Source of the DNA: Lachnospiraceae bacterium
GTDB lineage: Bacteria > Bacillota > Clostridia > Lachnospirales > Lachnospiraceae
Reading direction: 5' to 3'
Length of the DNA: 64,000 nucleotides
Assembly: GCA_024693135.1 (NCBI GenBank)
Contig: JAILLN010000023.1
Coordinates: 1 to 64,000 of the forward strand
Position 1 is the first letter of the stretch. Every line of letters starts with the position of its first letter. Below are positions 7,349-15,547 of the stretch, in pieces. Below the pieces are notes generated by a model. It searched no databases, was not told the DNA's origin, and saw only the letters and a program-made list of their open reading frames with translations. Made by a program: the position numbers and the translations under genes.

Positions 7349-9346
7349 ATGAACAGAGGGTTGGTGAAGAAAAAGCTGGCCGTGCTTGTGTCTGCGGCAT
7401 GTATACTGTCGGCAGTTCCCACACCGGCATTTGCGTCGGAATCGGCAGATGCGGCGGTTCCGGAGGCGGCAGTGGAAGAAAGCCTGGAGGCGGAAGAGGC
7501 TTCGGCCGGCGTGGTGGTGAGTGATGAGCCTGCCGCACCCGATCAAGGAAACGGAATGGCATTGGATGAAGCAGCGGCGGCTGCCGGATGGGATGAGGAA
7601 ACAAAGGCCTTATACGCAGAGCTTGCCGGTGCTCTCGGGACGGTAAGCACCTATGGCGCGGGCACATCGGATCATCCCGTAGATATTGAATGGGGAACCG
7701 TTTATTCGGGAAACGTCAGCCGGAATGAATCGGTTCCCACAAATTCCTATTATCAGTTTACTCTGGACAAGCCCGGCAGGATCCGGCTGGATACGATTTC
7801 CAATAAGGAGATGGGATGGTATATCCTGAGTGCGGAAAACGGCTGGGATCTGGAGAAACAAAGAGGGCTTTTGTGGACTCCGGCCTTCCCTGAGACTTAT
7901 TATCCGGATAATACAAGCGGCATGAATCCTTATGCGGTGGATCTGATCCCCGGAGATTATTATCTGCTGCTTATCGCGAAGGATTCCTTGGCCAATACCA
8001 CGGTCAACTATGTTTTTTCAATGCGCTTCATCGAGCTTGAGCCGAAATCCGGAGAGAAGCTTCTTTTCGATAATAAGCTCGGAGGATCCAACAATGAGCA
8101 GAAGGATGCCATACCCATCGAGCTGAATACCCAGTATCTGGCCCAGCAGACGGCAGATACCTATCATGAAAATGACTGGTATCAGTTCACTCCCAAGAAG
8201 AAGGTGAAGCTGTATATTACCGCATCCACCCAGCAGGCCGGTCATGTGGACTTTAGTTTTGTCGATGGGGCGGGAAAGATCCAAAGCTATTTCGGAGAGC
8301 CACCTCTGGTCGAAATGGGGCATGGCATCGTCGGATATCCCATTGTCCTGAAAAGTGAGGATTACCTTAAGAAGATGCGCCCCACAACCCTTGAAGCAAA
8401 TAAGACATACTATATCAAGGTGAAGGTCGGTGCCAGGACATCGGCCCAGGTGCAGGGGGAATATACCGGAGGCTACCGGTTCATGTTTTCCACCAAGAAG
8501 CCGAAGCCGGTGAAGAGCATCAAGATCAGCGCCAAGGAGCTGCAGCTTACGCCTGGCTCCATATTCCGGCTGAGTGCTTCCGTATCGCCCAAGGCCGCCT
8601 TTGATACAGGCGTTACATGGTATACGGAGGATCAGAATATCGCCATCGTGGATTATGAAACAGGCATCGTGCAGGTCCCGGAAGGTGCAAAGGCAGGGAG
8701 CAGCACGACGGTCAAGGTCAGAGCCAACCTGCCAAAGGTGAATTATGCTCCGCCCTCCGTGCTGATCAATAAATATGCGGAGGAGACCTGCAAGATCACG
8801 ATCGTCGAAGGAGAGCCGGTATCCGCCAATAAGATCTGCGATCCAATCGTATCCAAGCAGAAGATAGATCTGAGTGAGGAGAAGTTCTTTGGCAAAAAGT
8901 ATGATAAATATGTGGTCACGCCCAAGGACTGCGGCGCAGTGTCCAAGGGAGTGTTTAAGTCCACGAATCCGTCCGAGATCGCTCCGGGAGGCATGGTGAC
9001 GATAACCGGGTTTACCAAATCGGGCAAGAAATATACTGCGGCGTCGACGGTTTCCTTCCGGATACTGGCTCCTGAATATAAGGATAAGAATAAGAGCGGC
9101 AAGCCGGTGAAGACTTATACTTATAAGGAGAAGACGACGGTTTCTTCCGATCATATCATCAGCGTCAACGGCATCAAGGCAGATAAATGGACCCTTAAGG
9201 GGAAGGCTTCGAGCTTCGAGCTGGATGAAAAGACAGGCGTAGTCAAGATACTGAACAGCGGCAGCTGTACGATCACGGCCTGGTACGGAAAGGACAGCTA
9301 TGCCGCCAAATATACGTATACCCTGAAGGCTAAGCTTCCCAAGTAA
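7349..9346 (+). CDS. Secreted protein with prepeptidase-like and Ig-like (Big) domains
   Basis: A 665-residue exported protein. Residues 1-29 are a classic Sec signal peptide (basic MNRGLVKKK, hydrophobic core, cut after AFA). An acidic Ala/Glu-rich linker follows. Two beta-rich modules at about 105-225 and 250-380 share the YYQF/WYQF pattern seen in prepeptidase C-terminal-like domains. About 390-480 is a bacterial Ig-like (Big_2) domain (VKSIKISAKELQLTPGS, then VTWYTEDQNIAIVD). The last 165 residues are further beta-rich Lys-rich sequence. No LPXTG anchor or cell-wall repeat was found, so it is either released or held non-covalently. GGAGG lies eight bases before the ATG. Its function is unknown; adhesion or binding is plausible. 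Confidence 0.75.
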   Translation: MNRGLVKKKLAVLVSAACILSAVPTPAFASESADAAVPEAAVEESLEAEEASAGVVVSDEPAAPDQGNGMALDEAAAAAGWDEETKALYAELAGALGTVSTYGAGTSDHPVDIEWGTVYSGNVSRNESVPTNSYYQFTLDKPGRIRLDTISNKEMGWYILSAENGWDLEKQRGLLWTPAFPETYYPDNTSGMNPYAVDLIPGDYYLLLIAKDSLANTTVNYVFSMRFIELEPKSGEKLLFDNKLGGSNNEQKDAIPIELNTQYLAQQTADTYHENDWYQFTPKKKVKLYITASTQQAGHVDFSFVDGAGKIQSYFGEPPLVEMGHGIVGYPIVLKSEDYLKKMRPTTLEANKTYYIKVKVGARTSAQVQGEYTGGYRFMFSTKKPKPVKSIKISAKELQLTPGSIFRLSASVSPKAAFDTGVTWYTEDQNIAIVDYETGIVQVPEGAKAGSSTTVKVRANLPKVNYAPPSVLINKYAEETCKITIVEGEPVSANKICDPIVSKQKIDLSEEKFFGKKYDKYVVTPKDCGAVSKGVFKSTNPSEIAPGGMVTITGFTKSGKKYTAASTVSFRILAPEYKDKNKSGKPVKTYTYKEKTTVSSDHIISVNGIKADKWTLKGKASSFELDEKTGVVKILNSGSCTITAWYGKDSYAAKYTYTLKAKLPK

Positions 9347-9383
9347 ACCCTTAGGGACGTTCTTTCGACCGGGAATGATCCAT

Positions 9384-9409
9384 CCCGCCTTTTCGAATGA
9401 CATGGCGGG
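9384..9409 (+). terminator. Weak hairpin after the secreted protein gene
   Basis: A CCCGCC/GGCGGG stem with a 14-base loop lies 38 bases past the stop codon. It is followed only by GTATTTAG rather than a T-run, so termination would be inefficient and the following acetyltransferase could be read through. Confidence 0.25.
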
Positions 9410-9479
9410 GGTATTTAGAAAGGTGCAAAAATGAGCTTGCAGAAATGGCAGAGCTCTACGGAAGGCAGGCAGGAGAATC

Positions 9480-10022
9480 ATGATGGATCTGATCTTAGTG
9501 AAGCCGTCTCAGGAATACGCCGGCCAGGTCATGCAGTATAATAAAGAAATGATCGCCGGTAAGAGCGGGTTGAACGGATGCACGGGCCTAGAAGAGGCAG
9601 ACTTCGGGGAAGAATGGATCGATCCAGAACCCTGGCGGATGGAGGAAAACGGCGGGGAGCATGTCCGTACGGAGGAGTATCTGGCAGTCCGTACGGAGGA
9701 TGACAAGGTCGTCGGGATCATTGAATACAGGCACCCGCTGTCCCCCTTTCTGATGAAATACTGTGGGAATATCGGCTACAGCGTACGGCCTTCCGAACGC
9801 CGGAAGGGATATGCGGCTGAGATGCTGAGGCTTTTGCTCAAGATCTGCAGGGAGCGCGGGGAAGAGAAGATCCTGATCACCTGCGAGAAGGACAATGAAG
9901 CTTCCTGCCGGATCATTGGAAAGAATGGCGGCATACTGGAAAGCGAGATCGAGGACGATGCTGGATTGGGCGAATGCGGGATCATCCGCAGATACCGGAT
10001 CGATCAGGGGACGGCTCCGTGA
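9480..10022 (+). CDS. GNAT-family N-acetyltransferase
   Basis: A 180-residue GNAT enzyme. Strands and the acetyl-CoA loop are visible: VVGIIEYRHP, then NIGYSVRPSERRKGYAAEML, whose RRKGYA segment is the Q/RxxGxG/A pyrophosphate-binding loop, and CEKDNEASCRIIGKNGG, the Asn-containing motif B that ends most GNAT folds. It transfers an acetyl group from acetyl-CoA to an unknown amine. Two adjacent ATGs (9480 and 9483) follow AGGAGA; either could be used. The gene lies between two surface-protein genes with no obvious link to either. Confidence 0.88.
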   Translation: MMDLILVKPSQEYAGQVMQYNKEMIAGKSGLNGCTGLEEADFGEEWIDPEPWRMEENGGEHVRTEEYLAVRTEDDKVVGIIEYRHPLSPFLMKYCGNIGYSVRPSERRKGYAAEMLRLLLKICRERGEEKILITCEKDNEASCRIIGKNGGILESEIEDDAGLGECGIIRRYRIDQGTAP

Positions 10023-10069
10023 CCGTTCAATATTCAGATCATCCATACAAGAGGTCTGCTGGCCGATTT

Positions 10070-10094
10070 AATCCATACCCTGGATTGCTTTTTT
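10070..10094 (+). terminator. Terminator overlapping the next promoter
   Basis: A six-base stem (10070-10075 with 10081-10086), a five-base loop, then GC and six Ts form a short rho-independent terminator 48 bases past the acetyltransferase stop. Its 3' part coincides with the -35 element of the following promoter. Confidence 0.5.
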
Positions 10095-10114
10095 GCGGGT
10101 GGATTTGTTATATT
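10085..10114 (+). promoter_or_regulatory. Promoter of the large secreted repeat protein
   Basis: TTGCTT at 10085-10090, an 18-base spacer and TATATT at 10109-10114 fit a sigma-A promoter. The start point would be near 10121, about 65 bases before the chosen ATG. Confidence 0.55.
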
Positions 10115-10186
10115 TTGTGCGGTAGGAAAAGCCGGGGATGAGCCGGGTTTTTCATTGGGACGGATACAATCATGGAGGAAAACAGT

Positions 10187-13100
10187 ATGGTTCGTGGGAC
10201 AGGAGCAAATGCAAAACAAAAGGTCGGGCTTTTACGGGTGCTGATGATCCTCTGTCTGTCGGCGTCGATGATCATGGGTACGGTACCTTATGAGGCCTAT
10301 GCGGCAGGGGCGGAAGAAGAGGCCTATGCGGCAGAAGAAGATGCCGGAAAGACGGAAGAAAAGACCGTCACAGGCCTGGGCTTGGGGGAGATCAATGGGG
10401 GAACGCTATACCCGTCTGATCCGTCTGATCCCTGGGATGGAGCCTATGTGTTTTTTGGCAAATATGATGGAAAAGCCATGAAGTACAGGGTATTGAGCGC
10501 TCTGAATGAAGCCCGGGGAAAAAAATATGTGCTTTTGGACTGCGATAATGTATTGTATAATGCCAAGTTTGACGGGGATTCAAATATCTGGGCGGAAAGT
10601 GATCCTTTCATAGAAAGCGACATCAGGAAGCAGCTTTATTCTTTTTATAGTGTGGATGGAGTTTTCACCACTGCTGAGAGGGATGCTATCATACCATACT
10701 CCAACAAGTCTTATGAGGCAGACTGGACAGGAGAAAAGTATCCGGATGGAACGTATGAGTATAATGAGCTTTTGGGTGAGGATCCGGCCATTTTGCTGGA
10801 TGTACGGAGCGTGATCGATGATAATCAGGGATATCGAGAAAGTATAGATGCAGCTGCCTGCCGGATAAAAAAGGATCTGGAAGGGAAACCCGCCAAATGG
10901 TGGCTTCGTACAAAAAGCACGGTATCGAAAGATGGTGATCCCTGTGTCTTTAGTGTGGAGCCGGATGGTTCTTTGAGTAAAAACAGTGTAAGGGATGTCA
11001 ATGTCGGAGTAAGCCCCGCCTTCACGATCATGCCTAACAGAGTTATGTTCTCTTCACTGGTCAAAGAAGGAGAGTACAAGCTTACACTTCAAGATGATAA
11101 ACTTCTGTCTGAGCCTCAATGCGGCTTCTGTACAAGGGATGGGAATATAGTCACGATTCCCTATACGTATACAGAAGGCAGCCCCACGCAGCTGTCGGTG
11201 GTTGTGACAAAAAACGGTAAATGGGATGGGAATGAAGGCTGGATGAGGATTACGGATGATGAGGATGCAAAACTGCTTCAATATGCAAAGCTGGACACAG
11301 GGGACAGTCTTGGTCAATATGGTACCGGTACATTTACCCTTGATCCGGCAATACAGGGCGAATGGGGAAAGGATTACCGTGTTTATCTCCTTGCAGAGAA
11401 GGTGAACGGTGCAGATGAGACAGATTATGCCAGTTCACCGATTGAGATCAGACAGCTTGAGGTGGAGGTATCTCAGAGTGAATATACTTATGACGGATTT
11501 GAGCACGGGCTCATTCTGAGCGTCATCGATGCTCCTTACAGTGGAGTAGTGCGTCTGTACGGAGAATCCCCGGACAGCTGTTCATTAAATCGTCTGTTGA
11601 TCAAAAATGTCAGCGAGAGTCCCAAAATGATCTATTATATGGTTAGATCGAATAACTGCCTTACCACAAAAGGCTCTGCGACCTTGAAAATAAATAAAGC
11701 GCCTCTGAACGTCAGCGCGAAAGGCCGGATCCCATATGGTGCTCCCCTGCCGGGAAATTTTGAGCTGGTTTGCGACGGGCTTGTACATGGTGAGGATCCG
11801 TCTGTCCTTAAGGGAACCAAAAACCTGAAGTTTGAAAGCGATTATGTTCCGGGCAGCGATGCCGGAAGGTATGAGGTCAGGATGACGGGGGAACTGACGG
11901 CAGATAACTATGACGTTACACTTACGGAGGGAGCTTTGGAGGTGGTCAGGGCGGATCATCCGGATGAGATTGTCTCCGGAAATGCGGCATACGGCACGGA
12001 AGGCATCCTGGAGCTTAAGGACAAGATCGAAGCCGGGGGAACGCTGGGTGCGGTAAGCGTATCAGAAGATGTATATGAGATATTGGACGGCACGCCTGTC
12101 GCAGCCGATGGGACCAGGATCCGGTTCAAGCTTAAGAATGACCCCGGGAAAGCGGGGAAGAAAGCGAAGGTAGCCGTTTCCGTAAACGGAGCGAAAAACT
12201 ATCTGGATTACCGCATTACGGTGGAGCTGGAGGTTATAAGCTGCGATCATGCGAATAAGGAATTTGTGCCGGGGAGTGCAAGAGCGGCTACCTGTACGGA
12301 GCAGGGCTATGAAGGAGACTATCGGTGCCCTGACTGCGGGGCGCTCATTGAAGGAAAGCATACCCCCATCGATCCGGAGAATCATCATTTCAAAAAGGTG
12401 GGAGTCGTCAAGCCGGCTACTGCGCTCTCAAAGGGAGAGACGAAATACGAGTGCAGCCGCTGTCATACGGAAAGGATCCTTGCCGACATTCCCTGCATCG
12501 AGGAGGAGGGAAAGGATTACGATGATCTGCGGAAGGACCTGGAGAGCCTGAGCGGGGATGCGGCTCCGAAGATCGAGGAAAAGAAGGATGAAAACGGCAA
12601 TGTGGTCGAGGAGACCATAAAGATCGGCGGAGAGGAGATCTCAAAGACGGTCACGGATCCGGAAAGCGGCAAGGAGACCGTGGTATCCAAGGTCTGGATC
12701 GGCGGGCTTTCGGACGCCTATACCTATACGGGCGCCGCCATCAGGCCGCAGATCAATGTCTATGACGGCACAAGGAAGCTTGCCGAAAAGACGGATTATA
12801 CCTTGAAATACACCGATAATAAGGAAGCCGGGACAGCAAGGATCACGATCAGATTCAAGGGGAATTACGGGGATGCCAAGACGGAGACGGTAGAATTCAA
12901 GATAAACCCTGCGGTACTGGGGAAGGATGTCATAGCCCATGAGACCGGAGCCGCAGAAAAGAAGAGCGCCCAGAATCCGGTACCCGTACTGACCTGGAAG
13001 GAGACCGGAAAGACGGTTCCGGCAAAGAATTTTGAGATCAAATATGACCGGACGGTAAAGGAGGCGGGAACCTATACCGCAACCATTACCCCAAAGAATA

Positions 13101-14191
13101 AAAACTTTGAGGGCACCGCCACGGTGGCTGTCCGGATTGCCGAAAAAAACAAGGTGCTCTCCAATGCGAAGGTGAGGTTTGAACCGGCATCCTTCCCGTA
13201 TACCGGGAAGCCGGTTGAGCCGAAGTATTCCCTTATCATGGGGAATGCCACGCTTGCGGAGGGTACGGATTACCGGCGCGTAAGCCTCACCGGCAATACG
13301 AACCCCGGTACGGCTTCCATTATCTTTGAAGCCATAAGCGGAAATGCCGCAGGCTATGTGGGAAGCAGGACGGCTTCCTTTAAGATCACCGGAAAGAGGT
13401 CGCTGAAGGATGGCGCCATCAGCATATCCTGGAATGGAAGCGTTCCCTATTCAAAGGGCGGCGCGGGGACAAAGGTGGTCATCACCGATCAGGATACGGG
13501 AGCCGTTTTGAAGGAAGGAGTGGATTATATCCTGTCCTATTCAAAGAATAAGTCGGTGGGCACGGCGGCCGAGGTCAAAATCAAGGGCAGGGGATATTAC
13601 AAGGATACGGTAAAAAAGAATTATGCCATCGTAAAGCAGAACCTGGCAGCCCTTTCAGCCAATGCCTCCGCACAGGATCAGTTTACGGGAAAGGGAAACC
13701 TGAAGAAAGCTTCGGTCACCATCACGGATCTGGATGGGAAAAAGCTGAAGGCGGGGACGGATTATGAACTGGGCCAGCCGGTTACCGACGCGGAGGGCAA
13801 TACGGATGCAAAGGGAACCGTTTTTGTACCGGTCACGGGCAAGGGAAATTATGAAGGGACACTGACGGCCTCCTTCCGCTATATGCAGGATAAATCCTTC
13901 AATATCAGTAAGGCGAAAGTATTGCAGAAGATCCCGGACCAGACCTATACCGGATATGAAGTCAGGCTTTCCAATGCGGATCTTACCGGGGTGCTTTCCC
14001 TTAACGGGAAAACCCTTGTCCCGGGCACGGATCTCAAGGTCACGGGTTACAGAGGCAATATCAAGAAGGGTACGGCAAAGGTGACGGTACAGGGCTTGGG
14101 AGACTATGCCGGCACAAAGACCATCCCCTTTAAGATCGTACAGAAAGGGGTGGACTATAAGGGGGCTTTGATCGGAGGAACCTTTAAATAA
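10187..14191 (+). CDS. Large secreted repeat protein (DUF6273, MBG-like, Cys-motif and beta-repeat region)
   Basis: A 1334-residue exported protein. The ATG at 10187 is chosen because GGAGG (10174-10178) lies eight bases upstream; an in-frame ATG at 10172 overlaps that site. A signal peptide ends near AYA. Residues about 50-285 resemble DUF6273 (YVFFGKYDGKAMKYRVL, WWLRTKS, VSPAFTI), common in clostridial surface proteins. About 500-590 is an MBG-like beta domain (PLNVSAKGRIPYGAPLPG). About 685-775 has paired Cys motifs (CPDCG, CSRCH) in a CDHANKE context typical of these proteins. From about 840 to the end are roughly six diverged 80-residue beta repeats of the YTYTGAAIRP type. No LPXTG or SLH anchor is visible. 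Probably a cell-surface or matrix protein; its ligand is unknown. Confidence 0.75.
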   Translation: MVRGTGANAKQKVGLLRVLMILCLSASMIMGTVPYEAYAAGAEEEAYAAEEDAGKTEEKTVTGLGLGEINGGTLYPSDPSDPWDGAYVFFGKYDGKAMKYRVLSALNEARGKKYVLLDCDNVLYNAKFDGDSNIWAESDPFIESDIRKQLYSFYSVDGVFTTAERDAIIPYSNKSYEADWTGEKYPDGTYEYNELLGEDPAILLDVRSVIDDNQGYRESIDAAACRIKKDLEGKPAKWWLRTKSTVSKDGDPCVFSVEPDGSLSKNSVRDVNVGVSPAFTIMPNRVMFSSLVKEGEYKLTLQDDKLLSEPQCGFCTRDGNIVTIPYTYTEGSPTQLSVVVTKNGKWDGNEGWMRITDDEDAKLLQYAKLDTGDSLGQYGTGTFTLDPAIQGEWGKDYRVYLLAEKVNGADETDYASSPIEIRQLEVEVSQSEYTYDGFEHGLILSVIDAPYSGVVRLYGESPDSCSLNRLLIKNVSESPKMIYYMVRSNNCLTTKGSATLKINKAPLNVSAKGRIPYGAPLPGNFELVCDGLVHGEDPSVLKGTKNLKFESDYVPGSDAGRYEVRMTGELTADNYDVTLTEGALEVVRADHPDEIVSGNAAYGTEGILELKDKIEAGGTLGAVSVSEDVYEILDGTPVAADGTRIRFKLKNDPGKAGKKAKVAVSVNGAKNYLDYRITVELEVISCDHANKEFVPGSARAATCTEQGYEGDYRCPDCGALIEGKHTPIDPENHHFKKVGVVKPATALSKGETKYECSRCHTERILADIPCIEEEGKDYDDLRKDLESLSGDAAPKIEEKKDENGNVVEETIKIGGEEISKTVTDPESGKETVVSKVWIGGLSDAYTYTGAAIRPQINVYDGTRKLAEKTDYTLKYTDNKEAGTARITIRFKGNYGDAKTETVEFKINPAVLGKDVIAHETGAAEKKSAQNPVPVLTWKETGKTVPAKNFEIKYDRTVKEAGTYTATITPKNKNFEGTATVAVRIAEKNKVLSNAKVRFEPASFPYTGKPVEPKYSLIMGNATLAEGTDYRRVSLTGNTNPGTASIIFEAISGNAAGYVGSRTASFKITGKRSLKDGAISISWNGSVPYSKGGAGTKVVITDQDTGAVLKEGVDYILSYSKNKSVGTAAEVKIKGRGYYKDTVKKNYAIVKQNLAALSANASAQDQFTGKGNLKKASVTITDLDGKKLKAGTDYELGQPVTDAEGNTDAKGTVFVPVTGKGNYEGTLTASFRYMQDKSFNISKAKVLQKIPDQTYTGYEVRLSNADLTGVLSLNGKTLVPGTDLKVTGYRGNIKKGTAKVTVQGLGDYAGTKTIPFKIVQKGVDYKGALIGGTFK

Positions 14192-14215
14192 CCGATGGAG
14201 CCGGACATAAGCGGC

Positions 14216-14247
14216 GGGGATCCCTTATGCGGGGGATCCCCTTTTTT
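14216..14247 (+). terminator. Terminator of the large repeat protein gene
   Basis: GGGGATCCC (14216-14224) pairs perfectly with GGGATCCCC (14233-14241) around an eight-base loop and is followed by six Ts, 25 bases past the stop codon. Confidence 0.85.
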
Positions 14248-14251
14248 GACA

Positions 14252-14288
14252 AAAACAGGCTTCCCGGGGATACCGGGAAGCCTGTTTT
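14252..14288 (-). terminator. Terminator of the reverse-strand FIST/DUF6976-like gene
   Basis: A perfect 16-bp stem (14252-14267 with 14273-14288) with a five-base loop begins 23 bases past the reverse-strand stop and is followed on that strand by five Ts. The forward reading also ends in Ts, so it can work in both directions. Confidence 0.85.
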
Positions 14289-14310
14289 CATGGATCCGGC
14301 CGGTTTCAGC

Positions 14311-15273
14311 CTAGGAGATCTCGCAGTATACCAGGGTCTGGTTCAGTAGCTGGTAGGCTACTTCCCCGAAGGTGACGGGACCCGCATAGGGCGGGGTCTT
14401 CCGGCCCTCCAGATTGCCGAAGAGGTAATTCAGGATACAGTTGCAGGAGAATACCGGGCTCACGGCGCTGGCGCCCTGGATCCGCCGCCGGAATTCCTCC
14501 GCATAGTCGGTCACCCGGGTGGCAAAGCGGTATTCGATGCCCCGGAATACGGGAGCATAAAGCTCCACCCTGCCGTTTTCGATGGCTTTGATGGAGGTAT
14601 TGATATAGACTCCGTTGTGGTCTGCCACCAGGGGCATCTGGGTATCGACGGACTTCTTTTGGATGTATTCGGCAAAATTGACCTGCTGGCCGTTTACCTG
14701 GCAGTCCGTGACGCTCAGGGTATTTTCGGGGAAGAGGATGACGGGGTCGGTCTTGTCGTCTTCAAAGATGTTGACGATGTTGATCATGGCCGTCTTTCCC
14801 TCCGGAAGCTTGATATACATAGCCACGGCCCGGTCGGGATAGGATTTCCCCGTGCTGCCGTCGTATACCTTGGCTTCGGCAGCCTCATTTAAGTCGAAAC
14901 CGGAAACCCAGCCGATGGTGGGATGCATCAGGAGCTCCTCCACCTCCGGGGCTGTCTTTGCGTAATTTACCGCCACATCGGAGCCGTAGGGCAGGATGAG
15001 CATCGTAAGGCCGTTATCGTAGCATTCCTCCACGATCTGGAAGATGTTGTATTTCCCGTAAACGCGGATCCGGACTTCCTCCGCAAAATCGATCTCATTC
15101 ACGAAGAGCTTGTCTTTTGTAAGGATCCCGCCGTCCTCTGAGATGAAATAGGGCGTAGTGCCGCCGATCCACTTTCCCGTGGGCAGCTTTTCCAGCAGCC
15201 GTTCATCCGCGGCGATATGAAGGATCTTTCCCTCTTTGATCAAAGCAGCGGTCTCTTCCAATGTAATGAGCAT
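14311..15273 (-). CDS. FIST/DUF6976-like protein of unknown function
   Basis: A 320-residue soluble protein without signal peptide or membrane helix. The ATG at 15273 is chosen because AGGAGGTGACAAA precedes it; an upstream in-frame ATG has no ribosome site. Notable blocks are KWIGGTTPYFI near the N-terminus and a conserved-looking C-terminus with FSCNCILNYLFG and GPVTFGEVAYQLLNQT. From memory this matches the DUF6976 family, and the C-terminal layout recalls FIST_C sensory domains that often precede GGDEF/EAL or kinase modules. That fits its position next to an EAL protein, though on the other strand. Function and ligand are unknown. Confidence 0.6.
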   Translation of the reverse strand: MLITLEETAALIKEGKILHIAADERLLEKLPTGKWIGGTTPYFISEDGGILTKDKLFVNEIDFAEEVRIRVYGKYNIFQIVEECYDNGLTMLILPYGSDVAVNYAKTAPEVEELLMHPTIGWVSGFDLNEAAEAKVYDGSTGKSYPDRAVAMYIKLPEGKTAMINIVNIFEDDKTDPVILFPENTLSVTDCQVNGQQVNFAEYIQKKSVDTQMPLVADHNGVYINTSIKAIENGRVELYAPVFRGIEYRFATRVTDYAEEFRRRIQGASAVSPVFSCNCILNYLFGNLEGRKTPPYAGPVTFGEVAYQLLNQTLVYCEIS

Positions 15274-15357
15274 TTTGTCACCTCCTGAATAAATGTAGCC
15301 GGTCCGTAAAAGGGATCCGGTGCGGTTCCCTGCGGATGCAGGCATATACCGAAATTG

Positions 15358-15366
15358 ATTATAGCA
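15358..15366 (-). promoter_or_regulatory. Extended -10 promoter for the reverse-strand FIST/DUF6976-like gene
   Basis: Read on the reverse strand, TGCTATAAT is an extended -10 with a perfect hexamer. No good -35 is present 16-18 bases upstream. The start point would be near 15351, about 78 bases from the ATG. Confidence 0.5.
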
Positions 15367-15501
15367 TAATTCCGGGGGGAAGGTTATGCTTTTTTACGAT
15401 TCCACCGGCAGATTCTGCCGGCCAGACCGATTTCCGGGATGCGCCAAGCCGATGCCATTGGATCTGTCCCGAAACCTTTACTGTTATTTGGGATCGATCT
15501 G

Positions 15502-15510
15502 TGGTATCAT
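15502..15510 (+). promoter_or_regulatory. Extended -10 promoter for the EAL protein
   Basis: TGGTATCAT at 15502-15510 is an extended -10 element about 38 bases before the ATG at 15548. The -35 region is poor, as is common when the TG extension is present. No other elements are seen in the 270-base divergent spacer. Confidence 0.4.
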
Positions 15511-15547
15511 ATAGGGAACGGGACACGACTTGTCGGGGGATCATGCT

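Noticed and set aside
9431-9541. Short forward frame between the Ig-like protein and the acetyltransferase
   Set aside because: It runs into the acetyltransferase in another frame and shows no recognisable composition; the AGGAGA site better serves the acetyltransferase ATG.
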